Source: Gluconacetobacter entanii (GTDB lineage Bacteria > Pseudomonadota > Alphaproteobacteria > Acetobacterales > Acetobacteraceae). Taken from it: 64,000 bases of DNA. The stretch's first letter is position 1, and each line of letters opens with the position of its first letter. The position numbers were made by a program, and so were the translations under genes. The stretch covers positions 18,342-82,341 of the forward strand of contig NZ_NKUF01000013.1 of the NCBI RefSeq assembly GCF_003206495.1, in the 5' to 3' direction. The notes under the pieces are model-generated. The model did no database searches. It saw only the letters and a program-made list of their open reading frames with translations, and was not told the DNA's origin. This document shows positions 44,978 through 54,824 of the stretch, one piece after another.

Positions 44978-46231
44978 ATGGCACGACGGGCAGGCAGCGC
45001 GGATATGCCGCTTCATGGCGGGCGGGTGCCGCAATGGCTGGGGCAGCGTATGGCGCGCCTTGGCGGCATCATTGCGCAGGCGATCATCCATCATTACGGG
45101 CGCGACGAATTCCTGCGCCGCCTTGCCCATCCCTTCTGGTTCCAGTCCCTTGGCGCGGTGATCGGCATGGACTGGCATTCCTCCGGCATTACGACCAGCG
45201 TGATCGGCGCGCTCAAGCGGGGTCTGGCCCCGGTCTCGCACGAACTTGGCCTGCATGTCTGCGGCGGCAGGGGGCGACATTCGCGTCGTACCCCCGATGA
45301 ACTGCTGTCGGTGGCGGAACGGACGGGGGGCGACGGGGCCGCATGGATACGGGCCAGCAGGCTGGTGGCAAAGGTGGACAGTGCGGCGGTGCAGGACGGG
45401 TTCGACCTTTACCTGCACGGCTTCATCGTCACGGATGACGGGCACTGGACGGTCGTGCAGCAGGGGATGGATGGCACGCAGCGCCTTGCCCGGCGCTATC
45501 ACTGGCTGTCGGAAGGACTGCGCAGCTTTGTCGAAACGCCCCATGCCGCCATCGAGGGGCGTCGTCAGGGGGCGATCGTCAACCTGACGGACCAGCGTGC
45601 GGCGCCTTCGCGGCAGGGGCAGCTTGAACTTCTCAATGACCTTGGGCCTGACCGTATCGTGCGCGAGGTCTCGCGCCTGCGTGGTGGGGCGCCCGCCGCC
45701 ACGGACACGCCGTTCCTGCCGCATCTGGTGATGCCCGAACATCATGACGTGCGACCTGCCGACGTGGTGCTGCGACGCCTGCATGGCGCGCTGGCGGCGG
45801 CGGCGCAGTGCGGCCCGCAGGATTTTTCCGACCTGCTGCTGGTGCCGGGTGTGGGTGCGCGCACCGTGCTGTCGCTGGCGCAGGTGGCGGAGGTCGTGCA
45901 TGGCGCGCCCTGCCGGTTTTCCGATCCGGCACGCTTTTCACTGGCCCATGGGGGCAAGGACCGTCAGCCCTATCCCGTGCCGGTCGCCGTCTATGACCGC
46001 ACGATTTCGGTCATGAAGGCGGCGGTTACGGCGGCAAGGCTGGGGAATGAGGAAAGACTGGACGCCATCCGCCGCCTCGACCGGCAGGCCCGGCGTCTGG
46101 AACGCCACGCCACCGGCCCCACGCTGCCGGACTTCATCGCGCAGGAGCGACGCAGGTCCCATGAATATGGGGGCCGTTCCATCTTCGGCCATGAACCTCC
46201 GCCCACGGTGGAGATGGAGCATGAGGGATGA
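44978..46231 (+). CDS. DUF763-domain protein
   Basis: 417 aa member of the DUF763 family, whose function is unknown to me. The N-terminus MARRAGSADMPLHGGRVP and FWFQSLGAVIGMDWHSSG are family signatures. A helix-hairpin-helix-like element, LVPGVGARTVLSLAQVAEVV (PGVG at residues 290-293), suggests DNA binding, as in base-excision glycosylases. Its stop overlaps the tag start by 4 bp (ATGA), so the two are translated together and may act in DNA repair. The frame is open upstream from 44921, but homology starts at the ATG at 44978. Confidence 0.87.
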   Translation: MARRAGSADMPLHGGRVPQWLGQRMARLGGIIAQAIIHHYGRDEFLRRLAHPFWFQSLGAVIGMDWHSSGITTSVIGALKRGLAPVSHELGLHVCGGRGRHSRRTPDELLSVAERTGGDGAAWIRASRLVAKVDSAAVQDGFDLYLHGFIVTDDGHWTVVQQGMDGTQRLARRYHWLSEGLRSFVETPHAAIEGRRQGAIVNLTDQRAAPSRQGQLELLNDLGPDRIVREVSRLRGGAPAATDTPFLPHLVMPEHHDVRPADVVLRRLHGALAAAAQCGPQDFSDLLLVPGVGARTVLSLAQVAEVVHGAPCRFSDPARFSLAHGGKDRQPYPVPVAVYDRTISVMKAAVTAARLGNEERLDAIRRLDRQARRLERHATGPTLPDFIAQERRRSHEYGGRSIFGHEPPPTVEMEHEG

Positions 46232-46839
46232 GTGGTGGCGTGATACAGCGTCGCTGCGCATGGGTGGGAAACAGCGAACTGCTGGCCGCCTACCATGACG
46301 GGGAATGGGGACGGCCCGTCCATGACTGGCGCGCCCTGTGGGAAGGCCTGATGCTGGAGGGGTTCCAGGCGGGCCTGTCATGGGTGACGGTGCTGAAACG
46401 GCGGGAGGGGTTCCGTCGTGCGTTCGCCGGTTTCGATCCGGTGCGCGTTGCGGCGTTTGATGAAAATGACGTCGAACGCCTGATGGCCGACCCGGGCATC
46501 ATCCGTGCGCGGCGCAAGATCGAGGCCACGATTGGCAATGCCCGTGCCCTGCTGCGCATGCACGAACGCGGCGAGGATTTCGCGACATTCGCGTGGAGCC
46601 TGACGCCAGACGGTCCCGTCCATAACCGCACCGGCCATGTGCTGGCGCAGTCCCCACTGTCACAGGCCATGTCGGCAGCGCTGCGGGCGCGGGGGTTCCG
46701 TTTTGTCGGGCCGGTCATCGTCTATGCGTGGATGCAGGCGATGGGCATGATCGTCGATCATGATCCCGGCTGTCACCATTATCAGGGCGCTGTGCCGCCA
46801 GATTGCGCAACGGCGAAGAATTCGCGCGCTCGGGGATAG
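46228..46839 (+). CDS. tag: DNA-3-methyladenine glycosylase I (Tag)
   Basis: 203 aa base-excision repair enzyme removing 3-methyladenine. Signatures: RCAWVGNSELLAAYHDGEWG near the N-terminus (zinc Cys and the conserved YHDxEWG), LEGFQAGLSWVTVLKRRE with the catalytic Glu region, and GFRFVGPVIVYAWMQAMGMI. The C-terminal zinc ligands lie in DHDPGCHHY. Coupled to the DUF763 gene by a 4 bp overlap. Its 3' end overlaps the convergent FUSC gene by 58 bp. Confidence 0.93.
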   Translation: MSGGVIQRRCAWVGNSELLAAYHDGEWGRPVHDWRALWEGLMLEGFQAGLSWVTVLKRREGFRRAFAGFDPVRVAAFDENDVERLMADPGIIRARRKIEATIGNARALLRMHERGEDFATFAWSLTPDGPVHNRTGHVLAQSPLSQAMSAALRARGFRFVGPVIVYAWMQAMGMIVDHDPGCHHYQGAVPPDCATAKNSRARG

Positions 46840-48926
46840 TCATCGGACCACTGGATCGGGCCATTGCGATCGAGGAAGGTGGGAATGTCCACGATGATGC
46901 GTTCCGCCTGCTCCATGCAGGCGACGGCCTCCATCTGTCGTGGCGGCAGGGAGGTCAGGGCCTGTCCCGCGCCAATCCGCGCGCAGATGTCACGCAGGGC
47001 GTGCGCGGTCGCCAGCGGATCACGGGTCAGGTTCCTGAAGGCCGCAAGTGCTTCCTCCAGTTGCCGGCGCTCGGGCGCAGGCGTGTCGGCGGCGTCGCTC
47101 AGGCGGTGCAGGCGTTCCACCAGACGTCCCAGTGAAATGGCCGCCAGCGCCGCATCGACATAGTGGTTCGCCACCGGGGCGGGCGCGCAGAAGGACAGCC
47201 GCATGGCCAGGCGCGCGACTTTCTGGAGTTGCAGGTTCTCCCATACGATCCACTGTCCCGCAAAGGACGCGCGTCCCAGGGCCAGGCGCTGCACACTGCG
47301 CGACAGGGACGCTACCAGCCGTGCACCATCCAGCCGATGGTTGGGCGGCAGGATGACGCGGAACGACAGGACCAGCATGCAGCACCCCATCAGGATCGCC
47401 ATCCATTCGTTCATGAGCGAGATGTCGTTGTAATGGATCGGGTTGTTGATCTGCAGCATGATGGTGGAAAACACCGAATATCCGAACGCTCCGATGCCCA
47501 GACGGGGATTGAACTGCAGCCATATCCCCGGCAGCAGGAACAGCCCGAGGCTGAGCCACAGCAGGGGATAGCCGTCGATCCGCGGCAGCACGAACAGGTG
47601 GCACAGCAGCCCCGCCGGCACGCCAAGCGCGGTCCCGCCCGCCAGCAGTCCCGACGCGCGCGATGCGGAGGGCGCGGTGGATAGCAGGCTGGAGGCCGCG
47701 ACGACATACAGCATCATCATCGGTCCCGCCGTCCAGTGCAGGACATACCAGGTCAGCCCCGCCAGCAGCGTCGTCAGCGCGCCGCGCGCGCCATTGCGCA
47801 GGGCCGTGGGCCATTCCATGAACGGCCGCAGGCGCAGGCTGCGGTCATTGCCCCCGCGATGCGCAAGGTCGCGCAGCGCATGTTCCAGCCGTGACAGCAG
47901 GTCACGCGCATCATCAAGGAACAGCAACTGCCGGGGGGAGGGGGTGTTTTCCGCACGCTCCAGCAGGGCCTCGCGCGTCTGCGCGATCCGCAGGCAGGCA
48001 CCTGCGCAGCCTTCGGCGAGGGGCGTCGCCTCAAGCGTCTGCAACAGCGCGCGCATCAGGTCCGCGATCAGCCCGTCGGCGGGGGGATGGTCCTGCGGTG
48101 AAGCCGATGCATGCGCCGGTCCCGACGCAATGACCGCATGGGGATGGTAGGCGGCGACAATGCCCGACAGGCGCGCCAGGCCCGCGCGGATTTCGCGATG
48201 GCGGACGCTGATGTCGTAATTGTCCGTCGCCGCATATTCCACCGCATCCGACAGGCGTCCGATCCCCGCAAGCAGCCCGGCGCGCTGGGCATGGAACGCG
48301 GCGTCCGTCATGGCCGCACCCCCCGTATCATGGCGTGACAGGACATAGCGGACGGTGTCGCGGAACATGGTGCTGATCTGGTCGAGCAGCGGGTCGGACC
48401 GGCGTGGGGACGTGACCATGAACACCGCCGCCGTGGTCACGATGCCCACCACGACGGCGGACAGGCGTGAAAGCGCGCTGAGGAACACGCCATCGGGATC
48501 ACCAAAGGCGGGGGCGGCGATGATGACGATGGTATAACCCGTCAGCACGGCGGCATAGGCGCGGAACAGCCGCAGGAACGTCGCCGCCATGCAGGCCAGT
48601 CCCACCGTGACCGACAGCGCCATGATGTAGAGGATCGGCGACTGCACGAAGGCCGCCATCAGCGCCACGCTGATGACCGCGCCGATGACCGTGCCGATCA
48701 TGCGCCAGATGCTCTTGGACACCAGCGCGCCGACCGCCGGGTTGGCGACAATCATGACGGTGGTCACGGAACTCATGGGGGACTGCAACTGGAAACTGAA
48801 GGCCAGGAACAGCGCGATGCCCATTGAAATCAGGACGCGCGCGCTGAATGCCGCCGTGGCCATGTTCGCTCGCCACCGCGCATCGTCGCGAAAGATGTCT
48901 CGCAGGTGCGACAGGGCCTTTACCAA
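46782..48926 (-). CDS. FUSC-family membrane transporter (aromatic-acid/drug exporter type)
   Basis: 714 aa inner-membrane protein of the fusaric-acid-resistance/AaeB/YccS family. Two hydrophobic blocks are seen: residues ~28-175 (with SSVTTVMIVANPAVGALVSKS) and a second near 375-520. A soluble segment lies between them and another at the C-terminus. The start is a TTG at 48926; no in-frame ATG or GTG was found upstream and the next ATG is 21 codons in. It is divergent from a marR gene with an inverted-repeat operator candidate between them, so MarR control is likely. No AaeA-type partner sits directly beside it, but a HlyD gene lies about 1 kb away. Confidence 0.87.
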   Translation of the reverse strand: MVKALSHLRDIFRDDARWRANMATAAFSARVLISMGIALFLAFSFQLQSPMSSVTTVMIVANPAVGALVSKSIWRMIGTVIGAVISVALMAAFVQSPILYIMALSVTVGLACMAATFLRLFRAYAAVLTGYTIVIIAAPAFGDPDGVFLSALSRLSAVVVGIVTTAAVFMVTSPRRSDPLLDQISTMFRDTVRYVLSRHDTGGAAMTDAAFHAQRAGLLAGIGRLSDAVEYAATDNYDISVRHREIRAGLARLSGIVAAYHPHAVIASGPAHASASPQDHPPADGLIADLMRALLQTLEATPLAEGCAGACLRIAQTREALLERAENTPSPRQLLFLDDARDLLSRLEHALRDLAHRGGNDRSLRLRPFMEWPTALRNGARGALTTLLAGLTWYVLHWTAGPMMMLYVVAASSLLSTAPSASRASGLLAGGTALGVPAGLLCHLFVLPRIDGYPLLWLSLGLFLLPGIWLQFNPRLGIGAFGYSVFSTIMLQINNPIHYNDISLMNEWMAILMGCCMLVLSFRVILPPNHRLDGARLVASLSRSVQRLALGRASFAGQWIVWENLQLQKVARLAMRLSFCAPAPVANHYVDAALAAISLGRLVERLHRLSDAADTPAPERRQLEEALAAFRNLTRDPLATAHALRDICARIGAGQALTSLPPRQMEAVACMEQAERIIVDIPTFLDRNGPIQWSDDYPRAREFFAVAQSGGTAP

Positions 48927-49020
48927 CGTGCGCCCCCATCCCGGGCGCGGCAGGGAGGGCAGGGGAACGGACAGGGCGAGGACATGGGCAAGTCTTCCGC
49001 TGGGGGTGGCACATTCATTT

Positions 49021-49050
49021 CATAACAATCATTGCCATGTCAATGTTATG
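49021..49050. promoter_or_regulatory. Candidate MarR operator between FUSC and marR
   Basis: Imperfect palindrome with outer arms CATAACA / TGTTATG and inner ATTGCCATGTCAAT. Read on the minus strand it contains TTGACAT-GG-CAATG, close to TTGACAT-TAAT-CAATG found upstream of the efflux operon at 49778. It lies 94 bp from the FUSC start and 129 bp from the marR start. Confidence 0.55.
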
Positions 49051-49179
49051 CGTGCATTGGAAATCGTGGCCGGCATGTCCTGCGCCGGGCATGCGGGGAT
49101 GCCGTGCAGAATTCCGGCACCCCCGGCGTCGTCCTTCATGATATCGAAGGCCCACCCGCGACAGACACGTTGGAGCATC

Positions 49180-49716
49180 ATGTCAGCACGCCCCCCCATG
49201 CCCGATATCAAAGGAAGCGGCTTTCAGGACATGCGCATGACGTTCCTGACGATGCGCCTGTCCAATACGTGGCGTCTGGTGCTGGACCGCGCCATCCGCC
49301 CCGAGGGGATGAGCATGGCCATGATGCGTCCCCTGGCCTACCTGATGATGATGCCCGATGGCGTGTCACAGCGTGACCTGGCGCACGCGATGAACACCGA
49401 CAGTTCCGCGCTGGTGCGTGTGCTCGACCTGCTGGAAAGGGAAGGACTGGTGGAACGGCGTCCCGACCCGGTGGACCGCCGGGTCAAGAGCCTGTTCCTG
49501 ACGGCCGAGGGCAGGCACAGATGCGCCCGCCTGCATGAGATCTGCGCCGAGGTGGAAGGACGCCTGCTGCGTGATGTCCCGGCGGAAATGATGGAACAGA
49601 CAATGCAGGCCCTGTCACGGATCCTGCGGCAGGCGGAAGCGCTGGCGCAGGAAGAAGACGATGCCCGCCCCGGCAGCGTCCTGTCGCGGGGGGCATCATC
49701 GGGGGATGTGCGCTGA
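49180..49716 (+). CDS. MarR-family transcriptional regulator
   Basis: 178 aa regulator. The winged helix is clear: GVSQRDLAHAMNTDSSALVRVLDLLEREGLVERRPDPVDRRVKSLFLTAEG (in part), preceded by RLSNTWRLVLDR. The ATG at 49180 has GGAG just upstream. The frame extends far upstream through the intergenic region without protein features and is disregarded there. It is divergent from FUSC and followed by the HlyD-RbbA-YhhJ-NodT operon, both likely targets. Ligand unknown; aromatic acids or drugs are usual for the family. Confidence 0.88.
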   Translation: MSARPPMPDIKGSGFQDMRMTFLTMRLSNTWRLVLDRAIRPEGMSMAMMRPLAYLMMMPDGVSQRDLAHAMNTDSSALVRVLDLLEREGLVERRPDPVDRRVKSLFLTAEGRHRCARLHEICAEVEGRLLRDVPAEMMEQTMQALSRILRQAEALAQEEDDARPGSVLSRGASSGDVR

Positions 49717-49777
49717 GGTCCGCCTGGTCATGCGCAGGTCATGGTGAATGGGCCATTGCAGGCTGCCTGATCGTCAT

Positions 49778-49797
49778 TTGACATTAATCAATGTGAA
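49778..49797. promoter_or_regulatory. Candidate operator/promoter of the efflux operon
   Basis: TTGACATTAATCAATGTGAA is a near-palindrome (16 of 20) containing a perfect -35-like TTGACA. A good -10 at the right spacing was not found. The half sites match those in the FUSC-marR region, which suggests the same MarR protein binds here. Confidence 0.5.
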
Positions 49798-49955
49798 TAT
49801 GTGATCGCCTGTTGCCCAATGCCCTTTTGACCCTGTAATGCCGTTGTAACACTGTTGATCATACTGGTGACGTCAGGATCAGTCGTGCGTAAAAGATTAA
49901 GGGGAGCAGGATACTTGTCGCGTATTTGCACGAAGAATCCGCGCATAGGCACCGG

Positions 49956-50948
49956 ATGGTGCGCGTGAATACCCGTGACCTGCTGATTGGCGCCGGGCTT
50001 GCGATCGCGATTGCCGGTGGCGGGGCGGCATGGTTCTATGTCACGCATCACGATGTACTGCCTGCCGGTATTGCGCGGGCCAACGGGCGGCTTGAACTGA
50101 CACGGCTTGACATCGCGGCGAAATATCCCGGCCGCGTCACCGATCTTGCATTTTCCGAAGGCGACGAGGTCACGGCCGGGCAGGTCCTCGCCCACGAGGA
50201 CGATGCCGAGGCACAGGCACAGTTGGCCGCCGCGCGCGCGCAGATCCTCGAGGCCCGTGAAACGGGGCAGCGCGCGCGCGCCGAACGTGATGCGCAGCAG
50301 GCCGCCGCCCACCTGGCGCAGCTTGAACTGGACCATGTGCATGTGATGGCGCGCCAGCACCTCGTCTCCGACATGGAGGTGCAGCAGCGGCAGGCCGATC
50401 ATGACGCCCATGACGCGGCGGTGCAGGCGGCGGACCATGCGGTGGCCGCGGCGGATGCGGCCGCGCAGGCGGTGCAGGCGCAGGCGGATCGCGCCGGGAC
50501 GGTCGTTGGTGACATGGTCATCCACGCCCCGGTCTCCGGCCGGATCGAATACCGTATCGTGGAGAAGGGGGCCGTGGTGCCCGGCGGCGGCCGGATCGGT
50601 TCCATGCTGGACCCGTCCGACATGTACCTCACGGTCTTCTACCCGGCGGAGGTCGCGGGCACCCTGCATGTGGGCGATCAGGCGCGCATCGTGCTGGATG
50701 CGCTGCACCGGCAGGTCATTCCCGCCACGGTTTCCTTTGTCGCGCCCGAAGCGCAGTTCACCCCGAAATATGTCGAGACAACGACCGAACGTGAAAAGCT
50801 TGTCTACCGCGTGAAGCTTCAGGTCGCGCCGGAGACGGCGAAGCAGTACGGGACGATGCTGAAATCCGGCATGACGGGCGATGGCTATGTCCGTGCCGAT
50901 CCCACCATCAGGTGGCCCGACAGCCTGTTCCTTGCCAATGCGAAGTGA
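49956..50948 (+). CDS. HlyD-family periplasmic adaptor of ABC efflux pump (YhiI-like)
   Basis: 330 aa membrane-fusion protein with one N-terminal membrane anchor (LLIGAGLAIAIAGGGAAWFY). The lipoyl/beta-barrel halves are GRLELTRLDIAAKYPGRV and VIHAPVSGRIEYRIVEKGAVV, separated by an Ala-rich coiled-coil hairpin (residues ~85-170). It joins the inner-membrane ABC exporter to the NodT outer-membrane channel. The ATG at 49956 is preferred; a TTG at 49926 is the other option. Its stop TGA shares a base with the ATG of the ABC gene. Confidence 0.9.
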   Translation: MVRVNTRDLLIGAGLAIAIAGGGAAWFYVTHHDVLPAGIARANGRLELTRLDIAAKYPGRVTDLAFSEGDEVTAGQVLAHEDDAEAQAQLAAARAQILEARETGQRARAERDAQQAAAHLAQLELDHVHVMARQHLVSDMEVQQRQADHDAHDAAVQAADHAVAAADAAAQAVQAQADRAGTVVGDMVIHAPVSGRIEYRIVEKGAVVPGGGRIGSMLDPSDMYLTVFYPAEVAGTLHVGDQARIVLDALHRQVIPATVSFVAPEAQFTPKYVETTTEREKLVYRVKLQVAPETAKQYGTMLKSGMTGDGYVRADPTIRWPDSLFLANAK

Positions 50949-53689
50949 TGATGGGCGCGGGCACGCAACATGACGCCGGGATCGTCATAAAGGGGCTGTA
51001 GCATCGTTATGGCCCGGTAAGGGCGCTTGACGACATTTCGCTCTCCCTCCCGGCGGGGACGACCATCGGCCTTGTCGGGCCTGACGGGGTGGGGAAGTCC
51101 ACGCTGCTCGGCCTGATCGCGGGGGTGCGGCGCATGCAGGCGGGGCATCTTGACGTGCTGGGCACCGACATGGCCGACCGTGCGCAGCGCGAGGCCTTCC
51201 TGCCGCGTGTCGCGTTCATGCCGCATGGCCTGGGCCGCAACCTGTATCCGACCCTGTCGGTGTGGGAAAACGTGGATTTCTTCGCCCGCCTGTTCGGCCT
51301 TGCGGCGGACGAGCGTGAAGAGCGCATCAACCGCCTGCTCGACGCCACGGGCCTTGCGCCGTTTCCCGACCGTCCGGCGGGGCACCTGTCGGGGGGGATG
51401 AAGCAGAAGGTCAGCCTGTGCTGCGCGCTGGTGCATGACCCGGACCTGCTGATCCTTGACGAACCCACCACCGGGGTGGATCCGCTGTCGCGCCAGCAGT
51501 TCTGGACACTGGTGGGGCAGTTGCGCAGCGAGCGCCCCAGCATGACGGTCCTTGTCTCCACCGCCTACATGGACGAGGCGGAGCGCTTCGCCTACCTCGT
51601 CGCGATGGATGCGGGGCATGTGCTGATCGCGGACCGGACGGCCAACGTGCTGGCGCGCACGCACACCACATCGCTGGAGCAGGCGTATATCTCCCTCCTG
51701 CCGGAGGAAAAGCGCGCGAATGCCACGGGCTTTTCCATCCCGCCCTACCACGACCCCGGCGGCGCGCCGGCCATCATGGCGCAGGACCTGACCAAGCGGT
51801 TCGGCAGCTTTGTCGCGGTGGACGATGTCAGCTTCCGCATCGGGCGTGGCGAGATCTTCGGCTTCCTCGGCTCCAATGGCTGCGGCAAGTCCACGACCAT
51901 GAAGATGCTGACCGGCCTGCTTGATGCCACCAGCGGGACGGCGGAACTGTTCGGGCGCGTCATCACGCCGGGCGACATGTCCACGCGCATGCGCATCGGC
52001 TACATGTCGCAGTCCTTTTCGCTGTACGAGGAACTGACCGTCCGGCAGAACCTGCGGCTTCAGGCGCGGCTTTACCGTATCCCCGCGCGCGATGCGGCGC
52101 AGCGCGTGACACAGGCGCTGTCGGATTTCGAACTTGATGGCGTGGCCGATGTCCGTCCGTCCGCCCTGCCGCTGGGCATCCGCCAGCGCCTGCAGTTGGC
52201 CGCGGCGTGCATCAACAATCCCGAAATCCTGATCCTTGACGAACCGACCTCCGGCGTGGACCCGGCGGCGCGTGACATGTTCTGGCGGCACCTGATCAAG
52301 CTGTCGCGGCAGGACCATGTCACGATCTTCGTCTCCACCCATTTCATGAACGAGGCCGCGCGCTGCGACCGGATATCGCTGATGCACCGGGGGCGCGTGC
52401 TGGCGGTGGGAACGCCCGCCGAACTGGTCCGCAGGCGCGGGGCGAAGGACCTGGAGGCGGCATTCATCGCCTACCTCAAGGAAGCGGAGGCGGAGCCGGG
52501 CGGCGCGCCCGCACCGGCCACGCCCTCCCACCGGCACCGTGGCTGGACATGGAAGGGATGGCGTGGCGGGACGTGGCTGCCGCGCGCGTGGGCCTTTGCC
52601 CGGCGCGAGGCGGTGGAGCTGCTGCGCGACCGCATGCGCCTGACCTTCGCCATCATCGGCCCGGTCGTGCTGCTGCTGATTGCCGCGTCGAGCATTTCCT
52701 TCGACGTCAATGGCGTGTCCTTTACCGTGTGCGACCATGACCGCACCAGCATCAGCCATGACCTGATCGACAGTTTCCGCGGATCACCATATTTCGTGGA
52801 AATCGCGCCCTCCGACGACCCGGCGCAGATGGACCGGGCCCTGCATGACGGGCGTGCGCAACTGGGGCTGGATATCCCGCCCGGTTTCGCCCGGGACATG
52901 GAGGCCGGGCGCCGTCCCGCCGTGGGCGTGGTCATTGATGGCGCGGTGCCGTTCCTTGCCGCCGACGTGCGCGCCTATGTCGAAGGGGTGCTGGCGCGGT
53001 ATGCGACGACGCTGGGGCGTGAACTGCCACAGGCGGCCAGCGTGCCCGTCGTGCTTGAACCACGCTTCATCTACAATCAGGAATTCCGCAGCATCTATGC
53101 CATGACGCCGGGGATGGTGATGCTGGCGCTGATCCTCATTCCCACGATGCTGACAGCACTTGGGGTCGTGCGGGAAAAGGAAATCGGCTCCATCGTCAAC
53201 CTCTATGCCTCGCCCGCGACGGTGGGGCAGTACCTGGTGGGCAAGCAGGCCCCCTATGTCGCGCTGGCGACGTGCAGCTATGTCGTGCTGGTGGTGCTGT
53301 CGGTCCTTGTGCTTGGGGTGCCGCTGAAGGGATCGTTCGTGGCGCTGAGCATCGGTGCGCTTTTGTTCATACTAGGTGCGACGGGGCTGGGGATGCTGAT
53401 TTCCACCTTCGTCAATTCGCAGGTCGCGGCCATTTTCGGCACCGCCATCATCTGCCTGATCCCGGCGGTGAATTTCTCCGGCATGCTCTATCCCTCCTCC
53501 ACGCTGACGGGGCTGAGCCGCCTTGTCGGGTTCGGTTTTCCCGCGTCATGGTTCCAGTTGATCAGCCTGGGCAGCTTTACCAAGGGCATGGGGGTGTTCG
53601 CCTTCATGCGGATGTATGCAGCGCTTGCGGGATTTGCGGCATTCTACATGCTCGGTGCGCGCCTGCTGCTGAAGAAGCAGGAAGCATAG
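50948..53689 (+). CDS. RbbA/YhiH-type ABC ATPase-permease fusion with in-frame amber codon 18
   Basis: Two ABC ATPase domains followed by an ABC-2 permease, 913 codons as in E. coli RbbA (911 aa). Domain 1 has Walker A GPDGVGKST (codons ~45-53), LSGGMKQK and LLILDEPTTGVD. Domain 2 has GSNGCGKST and LILDEPTSGVD but a weak signature, LPLGIRQRL. The membrane part starts near WAFARREAVELLRD. Sequence on both sides of codon 18 is homologous and in one frame (IVIKGL, stop, HRYGPVRALDDISL), so the TAG at 50999 is a nonsense change. The next in-frame start (GTG 51089) would destroy Walker A of domain 1. The gene may be inactive, read through, or hit by a sequencing error. Confidence 0.85.
50999..51001 (+). 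other. In-frame TAG stop inside the RbbA-type gene
   Basis: TAG falls where relatives usually have a Ser or similar residue in a G-x-S-H-R-Y-G motif; TCG to TAG would be a single change. No ATG, GTG or TTG occurs in frame between it and 51089. Confidence 0.85.
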
Positions 53690-53696
53690 GCCGCTG

Positions 53697-54824
53697 ATGG
53701 GACGCTGGATCATCAATGTCGGCCTGCTGTGCGGCAAGGAATTCCGCAGCCTGTTCAATGACGCAATCCTGCTCGGGCTGATTGTCTTCGCCTTTACGGC
53801 GGGTGTGCTGCTGGTGGCGAACGGGGTGCGCACCGATGTCTCCAACGCCACCATCGCCTTTGTGGACGAGGATCATTCCGCCCTGTCGCGACGCCTGCAC
53901 GATGCGGTGCTGCCACCCTATTTCAAGCCGCCGGTTCTGATCGCGCGGGAGGATGCGTCGCGCCTGATGGACCGGGGGGATTACATCTTCGTCGTCGATA
54001 TCCCTCCCCGGTTCGAGGCCGACGTGCTGGCGGGACGCGCGCCCGCGCTGCAGATCCTGGTGGATGCCACGGCCATGACGCAGGCGGGGCTTGGCACCAC
54101 CTATCTGGACGGGATTTTCATGGGGGAGGTCGAATCCGTCCTGCATGAAGGCCATCTGGCCGACGCCATTCCCTTCCGCGCCGAAAGCCGCATCCGCTTC
54201 AACCCCAACGGGGAATCGCAGTGGTTCACGTCGGTGATGCAGATCGTCACCAACATCACCATCCTGTCGATCATCCTGGTGGGGGCCGCGGTGATCCGCG
54301 AGCGTGAACATGGCACGATCGAGCATCTGCTGGTCATGCCCGTCTCCGCCAGCGAGATCGCGATTTCCAAGATCGTGACCAACGGGTTCGTAATCTTTGT
54401 CGCCACCATGCTGTCGCTATGGCTGGTGGTGCATGGCTGGCTTGGCGTGCCGCTGGCGGGGTCGGTGGCGCTGTTTGCGGGATGCGCGCTGATCTACCTG
54501 TTTTCGGTGACGTCGCTGGGGATCATGCTGGCGACGGTGGCGCCCACCATGCCGCAGTTCGGGCTGCTGGCGGTGCCGGTCTATGCCGTGGCCTACCTTC
54601 TGTCGGGGGCGGCGACGCCGGTGGAAAACATGCCCACCATGATCCGCATGCTTGTGCGGTTCCTGCCGACGACGCAGTTCGTGAACCTGTCGCAGGCCAT
54701 CCTCTATCGCGGTGCGGGGCTGGGGACGATCATGCCCCCGCTGCTGACGATTGTCGTGACCGGGGTGGTCTTCCTGTTCTGTGCGCTCATGCGCTTCCGC
54801 TCCATGCTGGCAAGGCAGGGATAA
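53697..54824 (+). CDS. ABC-2 type permease (YhhJ-like)
   Basis: 375 aa inner-membrane subunit. One N-terminal helix (ILLGLIVFAFTAGVLLVANG), a ~150-residue periplasmic domain (NATIAFVDEDHSALSRRL), then five C-terminal helices starting at ITILSIILVGAAVIREREHGT, with the conserved RExExGTIEHLL coupling segment. It begins 8 bp after the RbbA-type gene and shares one base with the nodT start. With the ATPase fusion it would form the exporter core. Confidence 0.92.
   Translation: MGRWIINVGLLCGKEFRSLFNDAILLGLIVFAFTAGVLLVANGVRTDVSNATIAFVDEDHSALSRRLHDAVLPPYFKPPVLIAREDASRLMDRGDYIFVVDIPPRFEADVLAGRAPALQILVDATAMTQAGLGTTYLDGIFMGEVESVLHEGHLADAIPFRAESRIRFNPNGESQWFTSVMQIVTNITILSIILVGAAVIREREHGTIEHLLVMPVSASEIAISKIVTNGFVIFVATMLSLWLVVHGWLGVPLAGSVALFAGCALIYLFSVTSLGIMLATVAPTMPQFGLLAVPVYAVAYLLSGAATPVENMPTMIRMLVRFLPTTQFVNLSQAILYRGAGLGTIMPPLLTIVVTGVVFLFCALMRFRSMLARQG

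Noticed and set aside
48673..49179. N-terminal extension of the marR reading frame
   Set aside because: It passes through the FUSC 5' end and the intergenic operator. MarR-like sequence begins only after the ATG at 49180, which has its own ribosome site.
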